Of a stretch of DNA of 64,000 nt, positions 1-11,774 are shown one piece after another. The DNA lies in NCBI GenBank assembly GCA_964019695.1, contig OZ026515.1, positions 138,280,549-138,344,548 on the forward strand. Reading direction: 5' to 3'. This DNA comes from Loripinus fragilis. Lineage: Eukaryota; Mollusca; Bivalvia; Lucinida; Lucinidae. Under the pieces are notes generated by a model, which saw only the letters and a program-made list of their open reading frames with translations, was not told the origin of the DNA and did no database searches. A program made the position numbers and the translations under genes. The stretch's first letter is position 1. Every line of letters starts with the position of its first letter.

Positions 1-557
1 AGCTTGGTTTGAAAGAAAAGGGGCAACATGGACATTCAGAATTGCTTGAATCATTCGATTCTGATATCCAATTTGGCTCCCATGGCAACTATTTTGATTT
101 TTTTTCAAAAGGCATAGCTCTTCAAGCCATACATGTATTTCAGGTTATACTGAAATATGTTGGAAGGCATGGGGCTAACATGGGAATAGAGACTTTCTGA
201 ACGCGGTTAATTCAGGTATTGACCACAGAAACATACAATGTTCTGCACTGACACTTACTAGTAAGCTGGCGCTCGCAAAGATATGAGACGATTCATTATA
301 AAGGTGACGAATCAGTTATAAGATTATGATCAGAACTAATACTGAGTAAACTTGAATAATGTATTTTGACAATTTGCTTGCTACTGACAGTTTTATGGTG
401 ATGATTTAATGCATGCACTTACTTCATATCCTTCGGCGCAGTAGTTTCTTGCTCTACAAATTCTTAACATATAGCGTTATCTAACTTTGAATAGTATACC
501 ATCACAATGATTCTACCGAAGTACCATTATACTGAATCAGCTTCCAATAAAATAAAA
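1..557. other. No gene recognised
   Basis: AT-rich sequence with only short open frames. A 63-codon frame at 9-200 (+) has no motif I recognise and no splice or promoter context. Nothing further is supported. Confidence 0.5.
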
Positions 558-3012
558 TTACTAAGGTAGCGTATTTTGTACCTAGCATACACAAAATGCT
601 CCATTTATCATAATACTACTGAGGTAGCATATTGTGTACCTTACCTACACAATATGCTCCAATTATCATAATACTACCGAGGTAGCATATTGTGTACCTT
701 ACCTACACAATATGCTCCAATTATCATAATACTACCGAGGTAGCATATTGTGTACCTTACCTACACAATATGCTCCCATTATCAAATACCACCTGTACCT
801 TACCTACACAATATGCTCCGAATATCATAATACTACTGAGGTAGCATATTGTGTACCTTACCTACACAATATGCTCCCATTATCAAATACCACCTGTACC
901 TTACCTACACAATATGCTCCGAATATCATAATACTACAAAGGTAGCATATTGTGTACCTTACCTACACAATATGCTCCAATGATCATAAAACCACCGAGG
1001 TGGCATATTGTGTACCTTACCTACACAATATGCTCCCATTAGCATAATACCACCAAGGTAGCATATTGTGTACCTTAGCTACACAATATGCTCCCATTAT
1101 CATAATACTTCTGAGGTACCATATTATGTACCTTACCTACACAATATGCTCAAATTATCATAGTACTACCGAGGTAGCATATTGTGTACCTTACCTACAC
1201 AATATACTCCAATTATAATAAAAGTACTGAGGTAGTATATTGTATACCTTTCCTACACAATATGCTCCCATTATCATATTACTACTGAGGTAGCATATTG
1301 CGTACCTTACCTACACAATATGCTCCGAATATCATAATACTACTAAGGTAGCATATTGTGTACCTTACCTACACAATATGCTCCAATTATCATAGTACTA
1401 CCGAGGTAGCATATTGTGAACCTTACCTACACAATATGCTCCCATTATCAAGATACGACCAAGGTAGCATATTGTACCGTGTACCCAACCTACACAATAT
1501 GCTCACATTACCATAATACTACCAAGGTAGCATACTGTGTGCCTTACCTACACAATACGCTCGAAATATCATATTACTTCTGAGGTAGCATATTGTATAC
1601 CTAACCTACACAATATGCTAAAATTATTATAATACTACCAAGGTTGCATATTGTGTACCTTACCTACACAATATGCTCCGAATATCATAATACTATTGAG
1701 GTAGCATATTGTGTACCTTACCTACACAATATGCTCCAATTATTATTATACTAGTGAGGTAGCATATTGTGTACCTTACCGATACAATATGCTCACATTA
1801 CCATAATACTACCAAGGTAGCATACTGTGTGCCTTACCTACACAATACGCTCGAAATCTCATATTACTTCTGAGGTAGCATATTGCGTACCTAACGTACA
1901 CAATATGCTCCAATTATTATAATACTACTGAGGTAGCATATTGTGTACCTTACCTACACAATATGCTCTCATTATCATAATACTACTGAGGTAGCATATT
2001 GAGTACCTTACCTACACAATATGCTGCAATTGTCATAACACTACCGAGGTAGCATATTGTATACCTTACCTACACAATATGCTCCCATTATCTTAATACC
2101 ACCAAGGTAGCATATTGTGTACTACCTACACAATATGCTCCGAATATCATAATACTACTGAGGTAGCATATTGTGGACCTTACCTACACAATATGCTCCC
2201 ATTATCATAATGCAACTGAGGTAGCATATTGTGTAGGTTAGATACACAATATGCTACCTTGGTAGTATCTTGATAATGGGAGCATATTGTGTAGGTAAGG
2301 TACACAATATGCTACCTCGGTAGTACTATGATAATTGGAGCATATTGTGTAGGTAAGGTAGACAATATGCTACCTCAGTACTATTATTATAATTGGAGCA
2401 TATTGTGTAGGTAAGGTACACAATATGCTACCTCAGTAGTATTATGATATTCGGAGCATATTGTGTAGTTAAGGTACACAATATGCTTCCTCGGTAGTAT
2501 TATGATAATGGGAGCATATTGTGTAGGTAAGGTTCACAATATGCTACCTAGGTAGTATTATGATAATTGGAGCATATTGTGTAGGTAAGCAACACGATAT
2601 GCTACCTCAGTAGTATTATGATATTCGGAGCATATTGTGTAGGTAAGGTAGACAATATGCTACCTCAGTACTATTATTATAATTGGAGCATTTTGTGTAG
2701 GTAAGGTACACAATATGCTACCTCAGTAGTATTATGATAATGGGAGCATATTGTGTAGGTAAGGTACATGTACACAATATGCTACCTCAGTAGTATTATG
2801 ATATTCGGAGCATATTGTGTAGGTAAGGTACACAATATCTACCTTGGTGGTATTATGATAATTGGAGCATATTGTTTAGTTAAGGTACACAATATGCTAC
2901 CTCAGTAGTATTATGATATTCGGAGCATATTGTGTAGGTAAGGTACACAATATGCTACCTTGGTAGTATGATAATGTAAGCAAATTATGTAGGTAAGGTA
3001 CACAATATGCTG
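558..3012. repeat. 58-bp satellite array arranged as a giant inverted repeat
   Basis: About 28 head-to-tail units of 58 bp run from 558 to about 2225, then about 13 units of the same sequence run in the opposite orientation to 3012. The unit period is visible from successive GAGGTAGCAT starts at 621, 679 and 737. Each unit contains its own hairpin: GCATATTGTGTA, a 7-base spacer CCTTACC, and TACACAATATGC. The switch of orientation falls near 2226-2265 in a hybrid unit. Units differ by point changes, so the array is not freshly amplified. The small open frames inside are translation of the repeat. Nature (satellite or fold-back transposon arms) is inference. Confidence 0.95.
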
Positions 3013-3239
3013 CGCGCATATAACGCACAACAGCAGATTTTCCTTACTTTTGATGTCCGATGACTGGTGTGTGCAGTCCGTGAACCCAATCAGTCAGACC
3101 ATGTGATTGGCCACCTTAAAGTAAATCTACACTTACCCCCTTTAATTTGATCTAGTGTGGGTGATCTTTGACATTTGTACTTTCAGTGTGCTATACACTC
3201 CTTTCTGATCTTCAACATGATTGATTTCAGAAAAAAATG

Positions 3240-3640
3240 TTTTATCTTTTGACCCACCCCCGAAGTCGCGGTGTGTCTTCTGGATAATACTTGCTACCAT
3301 GTTGCTGCATGCGTAAGTCCCTTCTATTTGATATGCAGCATGACCATATTCAATAAATGAATATTTGACCTTTTGCCACTACCCAAGGGGTTAGGGTGTA
3401 TGTAAGGACAGAATGCTTGTTTTCAAGGTGCTCTACGAAACATGACTAATTTCAAGGTGAAAATGCGTTGACCTTTTGACCCCCTTCCTCAGTGGTCAAT
3501 GGTGTCTCTGCTGCTAGATAATTGCTATCATGTTGCTGTCATGTGCTGTTCCCTTAATTTTATATGTAGCATGACAATATTCAGAAAAAGTTTCATTTTG
3601 GACTCTCCCCATCCCCTAAATCTACCCAGGGGATCGGACC
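3240..3640. repeat. Degenerate two-copy tandem repeat, about 230 bp
   Basis: Two diverged copies begin near 3247 and 3474. Both contain TTTTGACCC, a GGATAAT/AGATAAT-TGCTA-CATGTTGCTG stretch, a GTAGCATGAC-ATATTCA stretch and a CCCAAGGGG/CCCAGGGG end. No coding potential is seen. The flanks (3013-3239 and 3641-3983) hold nothing I can name. Confidence 0.5.
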
Positions 3641-3983
3641 CAGGCATCCAATCATATATCCAGTCTGATATATTTCATATCTATTGTTGTTTTTTATCCG
3701 TCTGCATACAAAATTTTGGTAATAATATTGATAATTGACTAATTTATTGCCAAATTAATGTATTTGACCTTTGATCCTGCCTAAAGATTCAAGTGGGTGG
3801 GGTATTTATTTTTTTTACATTTTGCACCGTCATACTTATATACAGGCTTTTTATACATAATAGCTTTGGGGAAACGCTTAGATCATTACTCTAAGAAAGC
3901 CATTACAACTTTTGAATTATAAGTGCCAGAGCAATAATGAGTTTATCAGTTGATCTTGACGAAACTTATACGATATAGAACTG

Positions 3984-4287
3984 TCATGCGCGGATCCAGG
4001 AATTTTCGTCAGGGGAGGGGGGGGGGGGGTCCAGGTCAATATGACAAAAAAAGCTCTGACAACCTTTTATTTAGTCCTCAGCTTATTTTACAGTCGCAAA
4101 TGGTTAATTTCAAAGAAAACTATCATTTTTCAAGGTTCCCGAGGGGGTCCAACATTTTCCAGGGGGTCCAACTTTTTCCGGGGTGGGGGGTTCCAATTGC
4201 TTATTCCTATAGAAAATATATAACTTGTGATTTCCGGGGTAGGTCCGGACCCCCTGCCCCCCCCCCCCCCTCTGGATCCGCACTTGG
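3984..4287. mobile_element. MITE family A, copy 1 (GCGGATCCAG ends)
   Basis: A 300-bp element begins CATGCGCGGATCCAGG and ends with the inverse, CTGGATCCGCACTTG. Inside are poly-G and poly-C tracts and repeats of a GGGGTCCAAC phrase. Copies with related ends occur at 16985-17245 and 44731-45011, and the last shares the interior as well. Short open frames within it are not genes. It is a non-autonomous TIR element of unknown superfamily. Confidence 0.75.
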
Positions 4288-4373
4288 GACTGTCCATGGT
4301 ACTATCCATTCATGCAGAGAATGCACCAAATCTGACTAATAGGTACTTAGGTATGTTTCTGGAAGGACAGGTG

Positions 4374-4572
4374 GACAGACAGACAGACAGACAGACGGGT
4401 GCATAGACGGCCGACGCCAAAACAATATCCCTCCGACTTCATCGGGGGGAAACCAGTACTGAGCACAGGATATTTAGTGTCATGTTCAAGAACACAACGC
4501 AGTGCTTCAGGTGAGGCTCGAACCCGCAACCCATCGATATCGGGTCAAGCACTCTACCACGACTGCGCTCCT
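4374..4572 (-). mobile_element. tRNA-derived SINE fragment after a GACA microsatellite
   Basis: A (GACA)n run at 4375-4396 is followed by a minus-strand SINE. The complement holds a box-B-like GGTTCGAGCCT near 4511-4526 and a GTAGAGTGCTTGACCC anticodon-arm-like stretch near 4540-4560. The body (GGAAACCAGTACTGAGCA) is a variant of the CCAGTACTAAGC body in the other SINEs of the window. No target duplication was found. Confidence 0.6.
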
Positions 4573-4576
4573 CAGC

Positions 4577-4712
4577 TAGGGAGCATTTTGTGTAGGTATG
4601 ATACATGTCCTACACAATATGCTCCCTATTTAAGGGGGAGCATATTGTGTATGCAGGGTACACAATATGCACCTCAAGAGAGCATTTTGTGTATGGAGCA
4701 TTTTGTGGCTCT
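4577..4712. repeat. Diverged relatives of the 58-bp satellite unit
   Basis: The stretch repeats GGGAGCATTTTGTGTAGG, CCTACACAATATGCTCCC, GGGGAGCATATTGTGTA and GTACACAATATGCACC in alternating orientation. This is the same hairpin phrase as the array at 558-3012, 1.6 kb away, but here each hairpin stands alone with different spacers. Confidence 0.75.
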
Positions 4713-5157
4713 ACAATGGTTTTCATTTTGATTGGCAGGTCTGCGATACAGCAGGTCTCCTTTTTTGACGTAAATCTTTGTGTACCCGTTCATTCAATGT
4801 CTTGAACACTCTGCTACTTAAGAAATGTTTCAGTGACTAAAACTTTACAAAGCAATACCGTCGTCGAGTTTAGATGTACAATGAAAACTTAGGTGTTGAC
4901 TGAAGAAGCCACTTCATGTCGCCATTATCGAAGCAAAGCAAGTTTGCATTCAACTGTCTTTTGTAAGATATAACAGGAAGTTTGTGCACGTCAGTATAGA
5001 TCATTTACGGAAGCACACTCCCATTTTATACTATGCGCAAACAAACAGTGAAAAATGTGTGCTGCTATTTAGATGGGCAGCTTTTGGAGTGCAGGGGAAT
5101 GTTTTCTAGCGTTCTTGAGTGTCGCAGGATTCTCTATTAAAAAACACATAAGTCAAG

Positions 5158-5245
5158 TGAGCCGATAGTTGCTGTAAATATTTTGCCTCTAGCGAGACTC
5201 GAACCCACGACCATGACAACTCTGCCTAGCACTACACCAAACATC
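5158..5245 (-). mobile_element. tRNA-like SINE fragment
   Basis: On the complement a box-B-like GGGTTCGAGTCTCGC lies in a sequence that continues into GCAAAATATTTACAGC. The same block recurs at 5705-5752 (GAGCCGATAG to GACTCGAACCC), where it runs into a poly-C tract. The two fragments flank the full SINE at 5416-5613. They differ in body from that SINE. Confidence 0.55.
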
Positions 5246-5415
5246 GACAAAAATAGGATGTTCAGGAAGCGCTGATATTGACGACGACTGATGCAGTACG
5301 CTTCGTATATTGGTTCCTTTTCAATGGATGGCATCTATTCAGTTCGCAAATGAAAGCCTGATGGATCCAAGGATACAAGTGAAGTGCGGAAATATAATTT
5401 CACAAACATCATTGC

Positions 5416-5613
5416 AGGGAGCGCAGTGGCTCAGTGGTAGAGTGCTTGACTCGAGACCGAAGGGCCGCGGGTTCGAGCCTCACCGGCGTCACTGCGTTGT
5501 GGTCCTTGAGCAAGACACATTTATCCTAGCTTAGTACTGGTTCAACCCAGGAAGACCCGTCCCGCATAACTGAAAGATTGTTGAGTGGACGTAAAGAATC
5601 AAATCAAACAAAA
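5416..5613 (+). mobile_element. Full-length tRNA-derived SINE with target duplication
   Basis: It starts GGGAGCGCAGTGGCTCAGTG with a box A (TGGCTCAGTGGTAG) and box B (GGTTCGAGCCT), so the head is a tRNA-like RNA polymerase III promoter. The body contains CTTAGTACTGGTTCAACCC and CTGAAAGATTGTTG, and the tail is A-rich (AAATCAAACAAAAACA). It is flanked by a 14-bp direct repeat ACAAACATCATTGC at 5402-5415 and 5614-5627. Truncated or reversed relatives lie at 26455-26550, 40491-40587, 47307-47509, 47878-47996, 49047-49240 and 50943-51140. Confidence 0.92.
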
Positions 5614-5751
5614 ACAAACATCATTGCTTTCGAGCTACACAGGATCAGAAACTAATGCAGATTCATGCAGTAGATGAATACAGAGGGATATAATGAATCA
5701 ACTGAGCCGATAGGTGCTGTAAATATTATGCCTCTAGCGAGACTCGAACCC

Positions 5752-5782
5752 CCCCCCCCCCCCCCCCACACACACACACATA
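5752..5782. repeat. Poly-C tract and CA microsatellite
   Basis: A run of C is followed by about seven CA units, immediately before the mariner-type element. The C run replaces the expected continuation of the tRNA-like fragment, so its length may be unreliable. Confidence 0.8.
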
Positions 5783-5784
5783 TA

Positions 5785-7121
5785 CGAGGGGCATTTGGAA
5801 AGTTCTTAGCATGGTATTTTATCTCAGTAACCAATTTATAAACCCTATCATGTTTGGTATCATTTTAAAGATCTATCTTTCCTCTTTGTTATAACATCAA
5901 TTTCAGTAGAATGTTATGTTGCAAACACGAAATATATGTAATGTTTGTATACGGGAAAACGCATAATTTCAGTGTAAAATATAACGTTTTACCTTTGGAA
6001 AAGTGTGCAGAACATTGAGAATAGTTCATGAAATTTAATCATTTTGTACCATTTGGTAGGCCCATATCTGGTACAGTGATTAAAAAATTGACGACCGAGT
6101 TGTATGTTTCTAATAAATAAATATCGGAACAACAATACCAATATATTTTAGATAGCAAAGCAATGCGCCTATTATTGCGTCTAAAAATCGAATGTCGAAT
6201 GTCACAATGCACATATTTTGAAAATATATAACGGCCATTAGTTTAAAAATGCTGTATGTTTATATTTGTCACACACACTTTATGCTCTTTGTATTGAAAC
6301 CAAAAGAAATGTTGTAAACCAGAGCAAAGGGAAGATAACTCCTATAATATTCCCACGGGACAGAGTAAGTTTAACTATGAATAGTTGACGTTATGGTTCA
6401 TTTCAATTGAAAACGGTGGCAAACAAAAAGGTAAAATACCTTGAGAGTAGAAATCAATCAATTTTGTGATGGTTAACGCGATACAATGAGAAGTTCTTAT
6501 GCCATCGACAAAATGTGAGGGGTTGCATTACCCACCCACTGCTTGAAAAGTAGGGGTAGTGTTATTAGGAATAATTGTCTTGAATATAGAACTAAACAAG
6601 CCACACCAGTTGCGCGACGAAATGATTGTTATGCATTGGTCGGTGCAAATAAAGCAAAACAATACTCAAAAGGCATTTTACGTGCTCTTATAGTGACACC
6701 ATTTATAGTAAAAGTATAAAGAAAAATCGAAAACAGTCCTATTTTTTTGAAAGTTTACCATATCTCTATAAGTCAACATTCCCGAATGTAAAGGTGTAAG
6801 TTTTGCAAGCAAGGATCGCATAATATATTTCAATAAAAATTAAGTTGGCACCAAATGTTAATTTGTCAAACCATGATCGTAAATAAGGTCTCCAATTTTC
6901 CTTCGTTTTTTTACAAACATTTTGCTTAAATATCAGCCAGTGTATAAACCCTACTCATTTTGAGCATGCGCTGCACGTGCACGCCGAGTCCTTTTTCGAC
7001 AAAAATTAAACCATCAAGTAGCCGTTGAATTATTTTTTCCAAAAATGTATACTTTGATAGCATTTTATCAACGCATTGTGAAGTTATGATGCCATGCTAA
7101 GAACTTTCCAAATTCCCCTCG
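5785..7121. mobile_element. Mariner-type TIR element without recognisable transposase
   Basis: The left end reads CGAGGGGCATTTGGAAAGTT and continues TCTTAGCATGG. The right end at 7091-7121 is its inverse with one mismatch in the first 20 bases. Both ends abut TATA, consistent with the TA target duplication of Tc1/mariner. The length (1.34 kb) is that of a complete mariner, but I see no open frame over 60 codons and no D,D34D-like motif, so it is a decayed or non-autonomous copy. TIR chemistry is established for the superfamily; assignment here is from ends only. Confidence 0.75.
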
Positions 7122-8021
7122 TATATACATTTGTATGTATTACTTCTTTATTTGATGGTGCTTACTAGATTGTATACAGTAGCATTTCAAAGGAAGCACT
7201 TGTTAATGTTTTAAGCTCGATGTGCATAGCCTACTGAGGTGCCTAAGTGTGGTGTCTTACTGGTTACCCAGTATCAATGCTGCAATTGTCAGTTTGCCAT
7301 TGACAGGTATGAGTAGAATACAGTTAATATAAACAAAACCACTGCTATTTTTTAACTAATCAAGACTTAACTTACTTACCTTAGCATAGGCAAACGGAGC
7401 TTGGGGTAGACATCAAGAGTGACTAATATTTTAGAAACATCAGCATGACTTAAGGTAGATTTGGAAATTAATATAGTCTTACCTTGAAGCATTTACAGTA
7501 ATTGACTATGTTATGATTTACCGTTGTTGTATCATTTTGTGATCTACTGTTGTTCTTACCTTAATTTGATATTGGTGTCCTAATTAACATTATTGGAACT
7601 GGTGTCTTGTACAGCCTAGTGACAAGAACTTGTCTAAAATGTCTTATTTGAGAGATAATAATTATTTTATCATTATTATATAATTATCTTTATACTTCAT
7701 TAAAATAATTTCCCATCATAAAAATATTGGCTATAACATTAATATATCGCAACAGACTGCATGCATGGTTGTCAACCCATTCACGGTTTCTTTCTCTTTT
7801 ATAGCGTAATACATGTGGTTATGGAATTACTTAAACACAAAGATATTATTACATTTATTATATCAGACATAATGCCTAGAAAGAGAATACTTAATAATTT
7901 CTTCCTAGTAGTCAATATCTTTCATATAGTCATAGAGCTTAAAAGTTGGTGTATATCTTCAGTCTGAATCTTTCTAATAGTCTGCATTTGGCACTTTTGA
8001 TGATTAAGAGCATGTCACTTG
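7122..8021. other. No gene recognised
   Basis: AT-rich DNA, including a TAATTATTTTATCATTATTATATAA-like low-complexity patch near 7660-7690. The longest open frame is 68 codons and has no recognisable content. Confidence 0.5.
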
Positions 8022-8110
8022 CAACGTCAAAGATGGAGATCTGTATATGTGTGTAATATCTATGGATATCTTTCAGAAAACATACCATGCCTATTTATGC
8101 ATAGTAGTCA
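8022..8110. repeat. Left inverted arm flanking the minisatellite
   Basis: The sequence from CAACGTCAAAGATGGAGATC to ATTTATGCATAGTAG is repeated in reverse complement at 9601-9688 with scattered differences. The two arms of about 88 bp enclose the 49-bp array, so the block 8022-9688 may be one TIR element with a tandem core. Confidence 0.8.
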
Positions 8111-8291
8111 TTACTCAAGTACTGAATTCGTATATACTGATGACATGTTTTCATCCATGAAGGAAATATTTTCTTTTCTACTTCTGAATGGTTCAAAGTG
8201 GATTAAGCAATAAGGATGCTGCTGCTGAGTATATAACATATAAAATCTATATCTAGCGATATATTGGAATGTTTCCTCTGTCCATAGAAGC

Positions 8292-9383
8292 ATGTCAGGA
8301 TCTGTGAATGAGATGGATTATACTATAAGGATGTTGTGCTATGTCAGGATCTGTGAATGAGAAGGATTATACTATAAGGATGTTGTGCTATGTCAGGATC
8401 TATGGATGAGAAGGATTATACTATAAGGATGTTGTGCTATGTCAGGATCTGTGAATGAGAAGGATTATACTATAAGGATGTTGTGCTATGTCAGGATCTA
8501 TGGATGAGAAGGATTATACTATAAGGATGTTGTGCTATGTCAGGATCTGTGAATGAGAAGGATTATACTATAAGGATGTTGTGCTATGTCAGGATCTATG
8601 GATGAGAAGGATTATACTATAAGGATGTTGTGCTATGTCAGGATCTATGGATGAGAAGGATTATGCTATAAGGATGTTGTGCTATGTCAGGATCTATGGA
8701 TGAGAAGGATTATACTATAAGGATGTTGTGCTATGTCAGGATCTATGGCTGAGAAGGATAATACTATAAGGATGTCGTGCTATGTCAGGATCTGTGAATG
8801 AGAAGGATTATGCTATAAGGATGTCGTGCTATGTCAGGATCTGTGAATGAGAAGGATTATGCTATAAGGATGTCGTGCTATGTCAGGATCTGTGAATGAG
8901 AAGGATTATACTATAAGGATGTCGTGCTATGTCAGGATCTGTGAATGAGAAGGATTATACTATAAGGATGTTGTGCTATGTCAGGATCTGTGAACGAGAA
9001 GGATTATGCTATAAGGATGTCGTGCTATGTCAGGATCTGTGAATGAGAAGGATTATACTATAAGGATGTTGTGCTATGTCAGGATCTGTGAACGAGAAGG
9101 ATTATGCTATAAGGATGTTGTGCTATGTCAGGATCTGTGAACGAGAAGGATTATGCTATAAGGATGTTGTGCTATGTCAGGATCTGTGAATGAGAAGGAT
9201 TATACTATAAGGATGTTGTGCTATGTCAGGATCTGTGAACGAGAAGGATTATGCTATAAGGATGTTGTGCTATGTCAGGATCTGTGAATGAGAAGGATTA
9301 TGCTATAAGGATGTTGTGCTATGTCAGGATCTGTGAATGAGAAGGATTATGCTATAAGGATGTCGTGCTATGTCAGGATCTGT
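8292..9383. repeat. 49-bp minisatellite, about 22 copies
   Basis: The unit begins ATGTCAGGATCTGTGAATGA and ends AAGGATGTTGTGCT. Twenty-two units are nearly identical. They vary at a few fixed sites: CTGTGAATG, CTATGGATG or CTGTGAACG; ATAC or ATGC; TTG or TCG. The first part alternates the GTGAATG and ATGGATG forms, a two-unit higher-order pattern. Later units change to mixed GC-containing forms. No reading frame stays open through the array. Confidence 0.97.
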
Positions 9384-9600
9384 AAGTGAAAATGTTTTAT
9401 TATGATGTTGCTCCTGAGTGTATATCCTTGTTCATCCTCGTCAGGATCTTTAAAAGAAGAGAGTGCATATCATTACTGAAAATTTTAATCTTAACTAAAG
9501 TTTAAGTAAAGTGTATCTATGGTAAATATCTCGTTTCGGCTAATGATTGAGGTTGCAGCGTCGATAGTAAACGCATTCTGCTTTACCAGTAATACCCATC

Positions 9601-9688
9601 TACTATGCATATATAGGCATGAGATGTTTTCTGAAAGAAATCTATATATACATAACACACATATACAGATTTCCATCTTTGACGTTGT
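9601..9688. repeat. Right inverted arm flanking the minisatellite
   Basis: It is the reverse-complement partner of 8022-8110, sharing TATGCAT, CTGAAAGA.AT and GATTTCCATCTTTGACGTTG. Confidence 0.8.
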
Positions 9689-9976
9689 AGTTTTTGACGA
9701 TTGTATTATAGCAATACTCTTAAGCGTGAGCTTGTTGAAACCAATGCCAATAAACTGCAGTCTTCTTTGAGTGAGAGGGTGATTGTCGATGAGCATGGTT
9801 GTCATACAGCCCTACAATTTGGTGTCAAAGCTAAAGAAAACCAAGACAAAGTTCCTATGTTGTACTGGTTACCTTAGCTCCATAAAAAACCCTATAAAGC
9901 AAGATAAATTGCTTATTCTAGTTCTTGTACGGCCACAGAACTTTCTAATTTGTTAACCTCATGTCTTACAGCTGTT

Positions 9977-10718
9977 AGGGGGATACATCTTTCAAAAGCT
10001 CTTACTTGCATGAAAATTTTCCTGTATAAACAAGAATTGTTTTTTTGTCAATAAGAGGTATACTTTTGGCCACATTGTTGTATAAACAACTTATACATCT
10101 CACATAGATTACTTTACGCCCCAATACACAGCTTTTGAGCAATCCACAGCATGCTTATCAGTCTTTTTAGAGTTACTTCCTGGTTTGATACCGTTAACAA
10201 TGCTGTGACACGCTGGATGAACTTTAGAGAAAACCATTTGCATGAACATGACCTACAATTATTCGACTACAATATTTAGAAGTATTTTCGCCCAAAATGT
10301 ACAAATTTCTGGTAGAAAAATATAAATTTTCAATTTTTGCTTATGAATTTTTTCAAGGTCAAATTGAAAAATTGTAAATAATACCAGAAATACATAATAT
10401 TTGGGTCAAAATACTTCTAAATATTGTAGTCGAATAATTGTAGGTCATGTTCATGCAGATGGTTTTCTCTTAAGTTCATCCAGCGTGTCACAGCATTGTT
10501 AACGGTATCAAACCAGGAAGTAACTCTTAAAACACTAATAAGCATGCTGCCAATTGCTCAAAAGTTGTATATTGGGGCGTAAAGTGATCTGTGTGAGATG
10601 TATAAGTTGTTCATACAACAATGTGGCCAAAGGTATCCGTCTCCTTGACAAAAAAGCAATTCTTGTTTATTCAGGAAAATTTTCATGCAAGTAAGAGCTT
10701 TTGAAAGATATATCCCCA
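9977..10718. repeat. 740-bp near-perfect palindrome
   Basis: The left arm, from GGGGATACATCTTTCAAAAG, matches the reverse complement of the right arm, which ends GAAAGATATATCCCC. Arms are about 360 bp with scattered substitutions and small indels. The axis is near 10348 and the spacer about 20 bp. Long shared blocks include GTTAACAATGCTGTGACACG and its inverse. It could extrude as a cruciform or fold as RNA. It lies about 75 bp upstream of the Penelope-like fragment. No protein is encoded. Confidence 0.95.
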
Positions 10719-10792
10719 TAAAAAAACATGTTATCAAGTAATGTGAAAAGGTTTATGAGAGATACGGTAAAAATCTGATTTGGTCTATTAAA

Positions 10793-11774
10793 ATTTCAGG
10801 TTAAATTTTGGATAAACTTAAAGCTAGAGATTTCAATGCGACCGGTTTGTCTACTTATGATTTTTCTACTCTTTACACTACTTTACCGCATAATTTAATT
10901 AAAGATAAACTTATTGATCTTATTGAAAGAACCTTCAATAGAGAAGACTTTCCTTACCTTGCATGTAACGACAGAAACGCATTTTTTTACTTCAGAAAAA
11001 CCTAAAAAATATCATGCATGGTCTTGTCAAAATGTGTGTGATGCGTTGACTTTTTTGTTGGACAACATTTTTATTCGATTTGGCACCAAGTTTTATAGAC
11101 AAGTAGTTGGGATTCCTATGGGCATTTATTGTGCTCCCTTGGTTGCAGATTTATTCCTGTTTGTTATGAAAGGCACTTTATGATGTCTCCTCCTGATGAT
11201 TAGCAGGCTGATATTATTGATGCTTTTAACACTACATCCAGATATTTGGACGATATTTTAAACATAAATAATGTTTATTTAGACACTATAATAAGTCAAA
11301 TATACCCTTCAGAGCTCTAACTTAATAAATCAAATACCTCTGATACCCAAGCCGCGTTTTTCAGACTTCCATTTGTCAATTTCTTATAATATTGTTTCTA
11401 CCAAAATTTATGATAAACGTGACGACTTTGATTTTGAAATTGTCAAATTCCCATTTTTAGATGGTGATGTTCCTCGCTCTACATCCTATGGAGTCTATAT
11501 CTCTCAACTCACTCATTTTGCTAGAGCATCTAGCCATGTTGCTGACTTCAACACTGGCAATAAATTGTTAACTATGAAACTTCTTAAACAAGGCTATCGG
11601 TATCATAAACTTCGCAAAACCTTTTCTAAATTTTATACACGATACTATGATTTGATATCCAAATTCCAAATCGGACTTAAATCTCTCTTGCGCCAAGGTC
11701 TTTCGGAACCTGAACTCTATGGTGCCTTGATGTATAAATTGAAGAAGATTGTTGGCTCTAATAATAGCTTTTAA
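10793..11774 (+). pseudogene. Penelope-like element reverse transcriptase, broken
   Basis: The conceptual product carries RT motifs typical of Penelope-like elements: STYDFSTLYTTLPHNLIK near 10850-10900, VVGIPMGIYCAPLVADLF near 11103-11155, and the catalytic SRYLDDILN, with YLDD at 11243-11254. The C-terminal part has KIYDKRDDFDFEIVKFPF and GYRYHKLRKTFSKFYTRYYD. The gene is dead. Frame changes occur near the T-run at 10985, near 11155 and near 11360, and there are stops at 11201 (TAG) and 11318 (TAA). Homology ends abruptly at KKIVGSNN. No GIY-YIG endonuclease is present, so it is truncated or from an endonuclease-lacking lineage. The family is recognised from memory of the motifs. Confidence 0.93.

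Noticed and set aside
558..3012. CRISPR-like array
   Set aside because: The units are adjacent 58-bp satellite repeats with no unique spacers, in a eukaryotic setting, and they invert midway.
5417..5490. Functional tRNA gene
   Set aside because: Same reason: it is the head of a retroposed SINE with a 14-bp duplication.
8292..9383. Repeat-coded protein
   Set aside because: Stops occur in all frames of the 49-bp unit; no frame stays open through the array.
9977..10718. Palindrome as a library or assembly artefact
   Set aside because: The arms differ by substitutions and small indels, which a chimera would not produce; still worth a long-read check.
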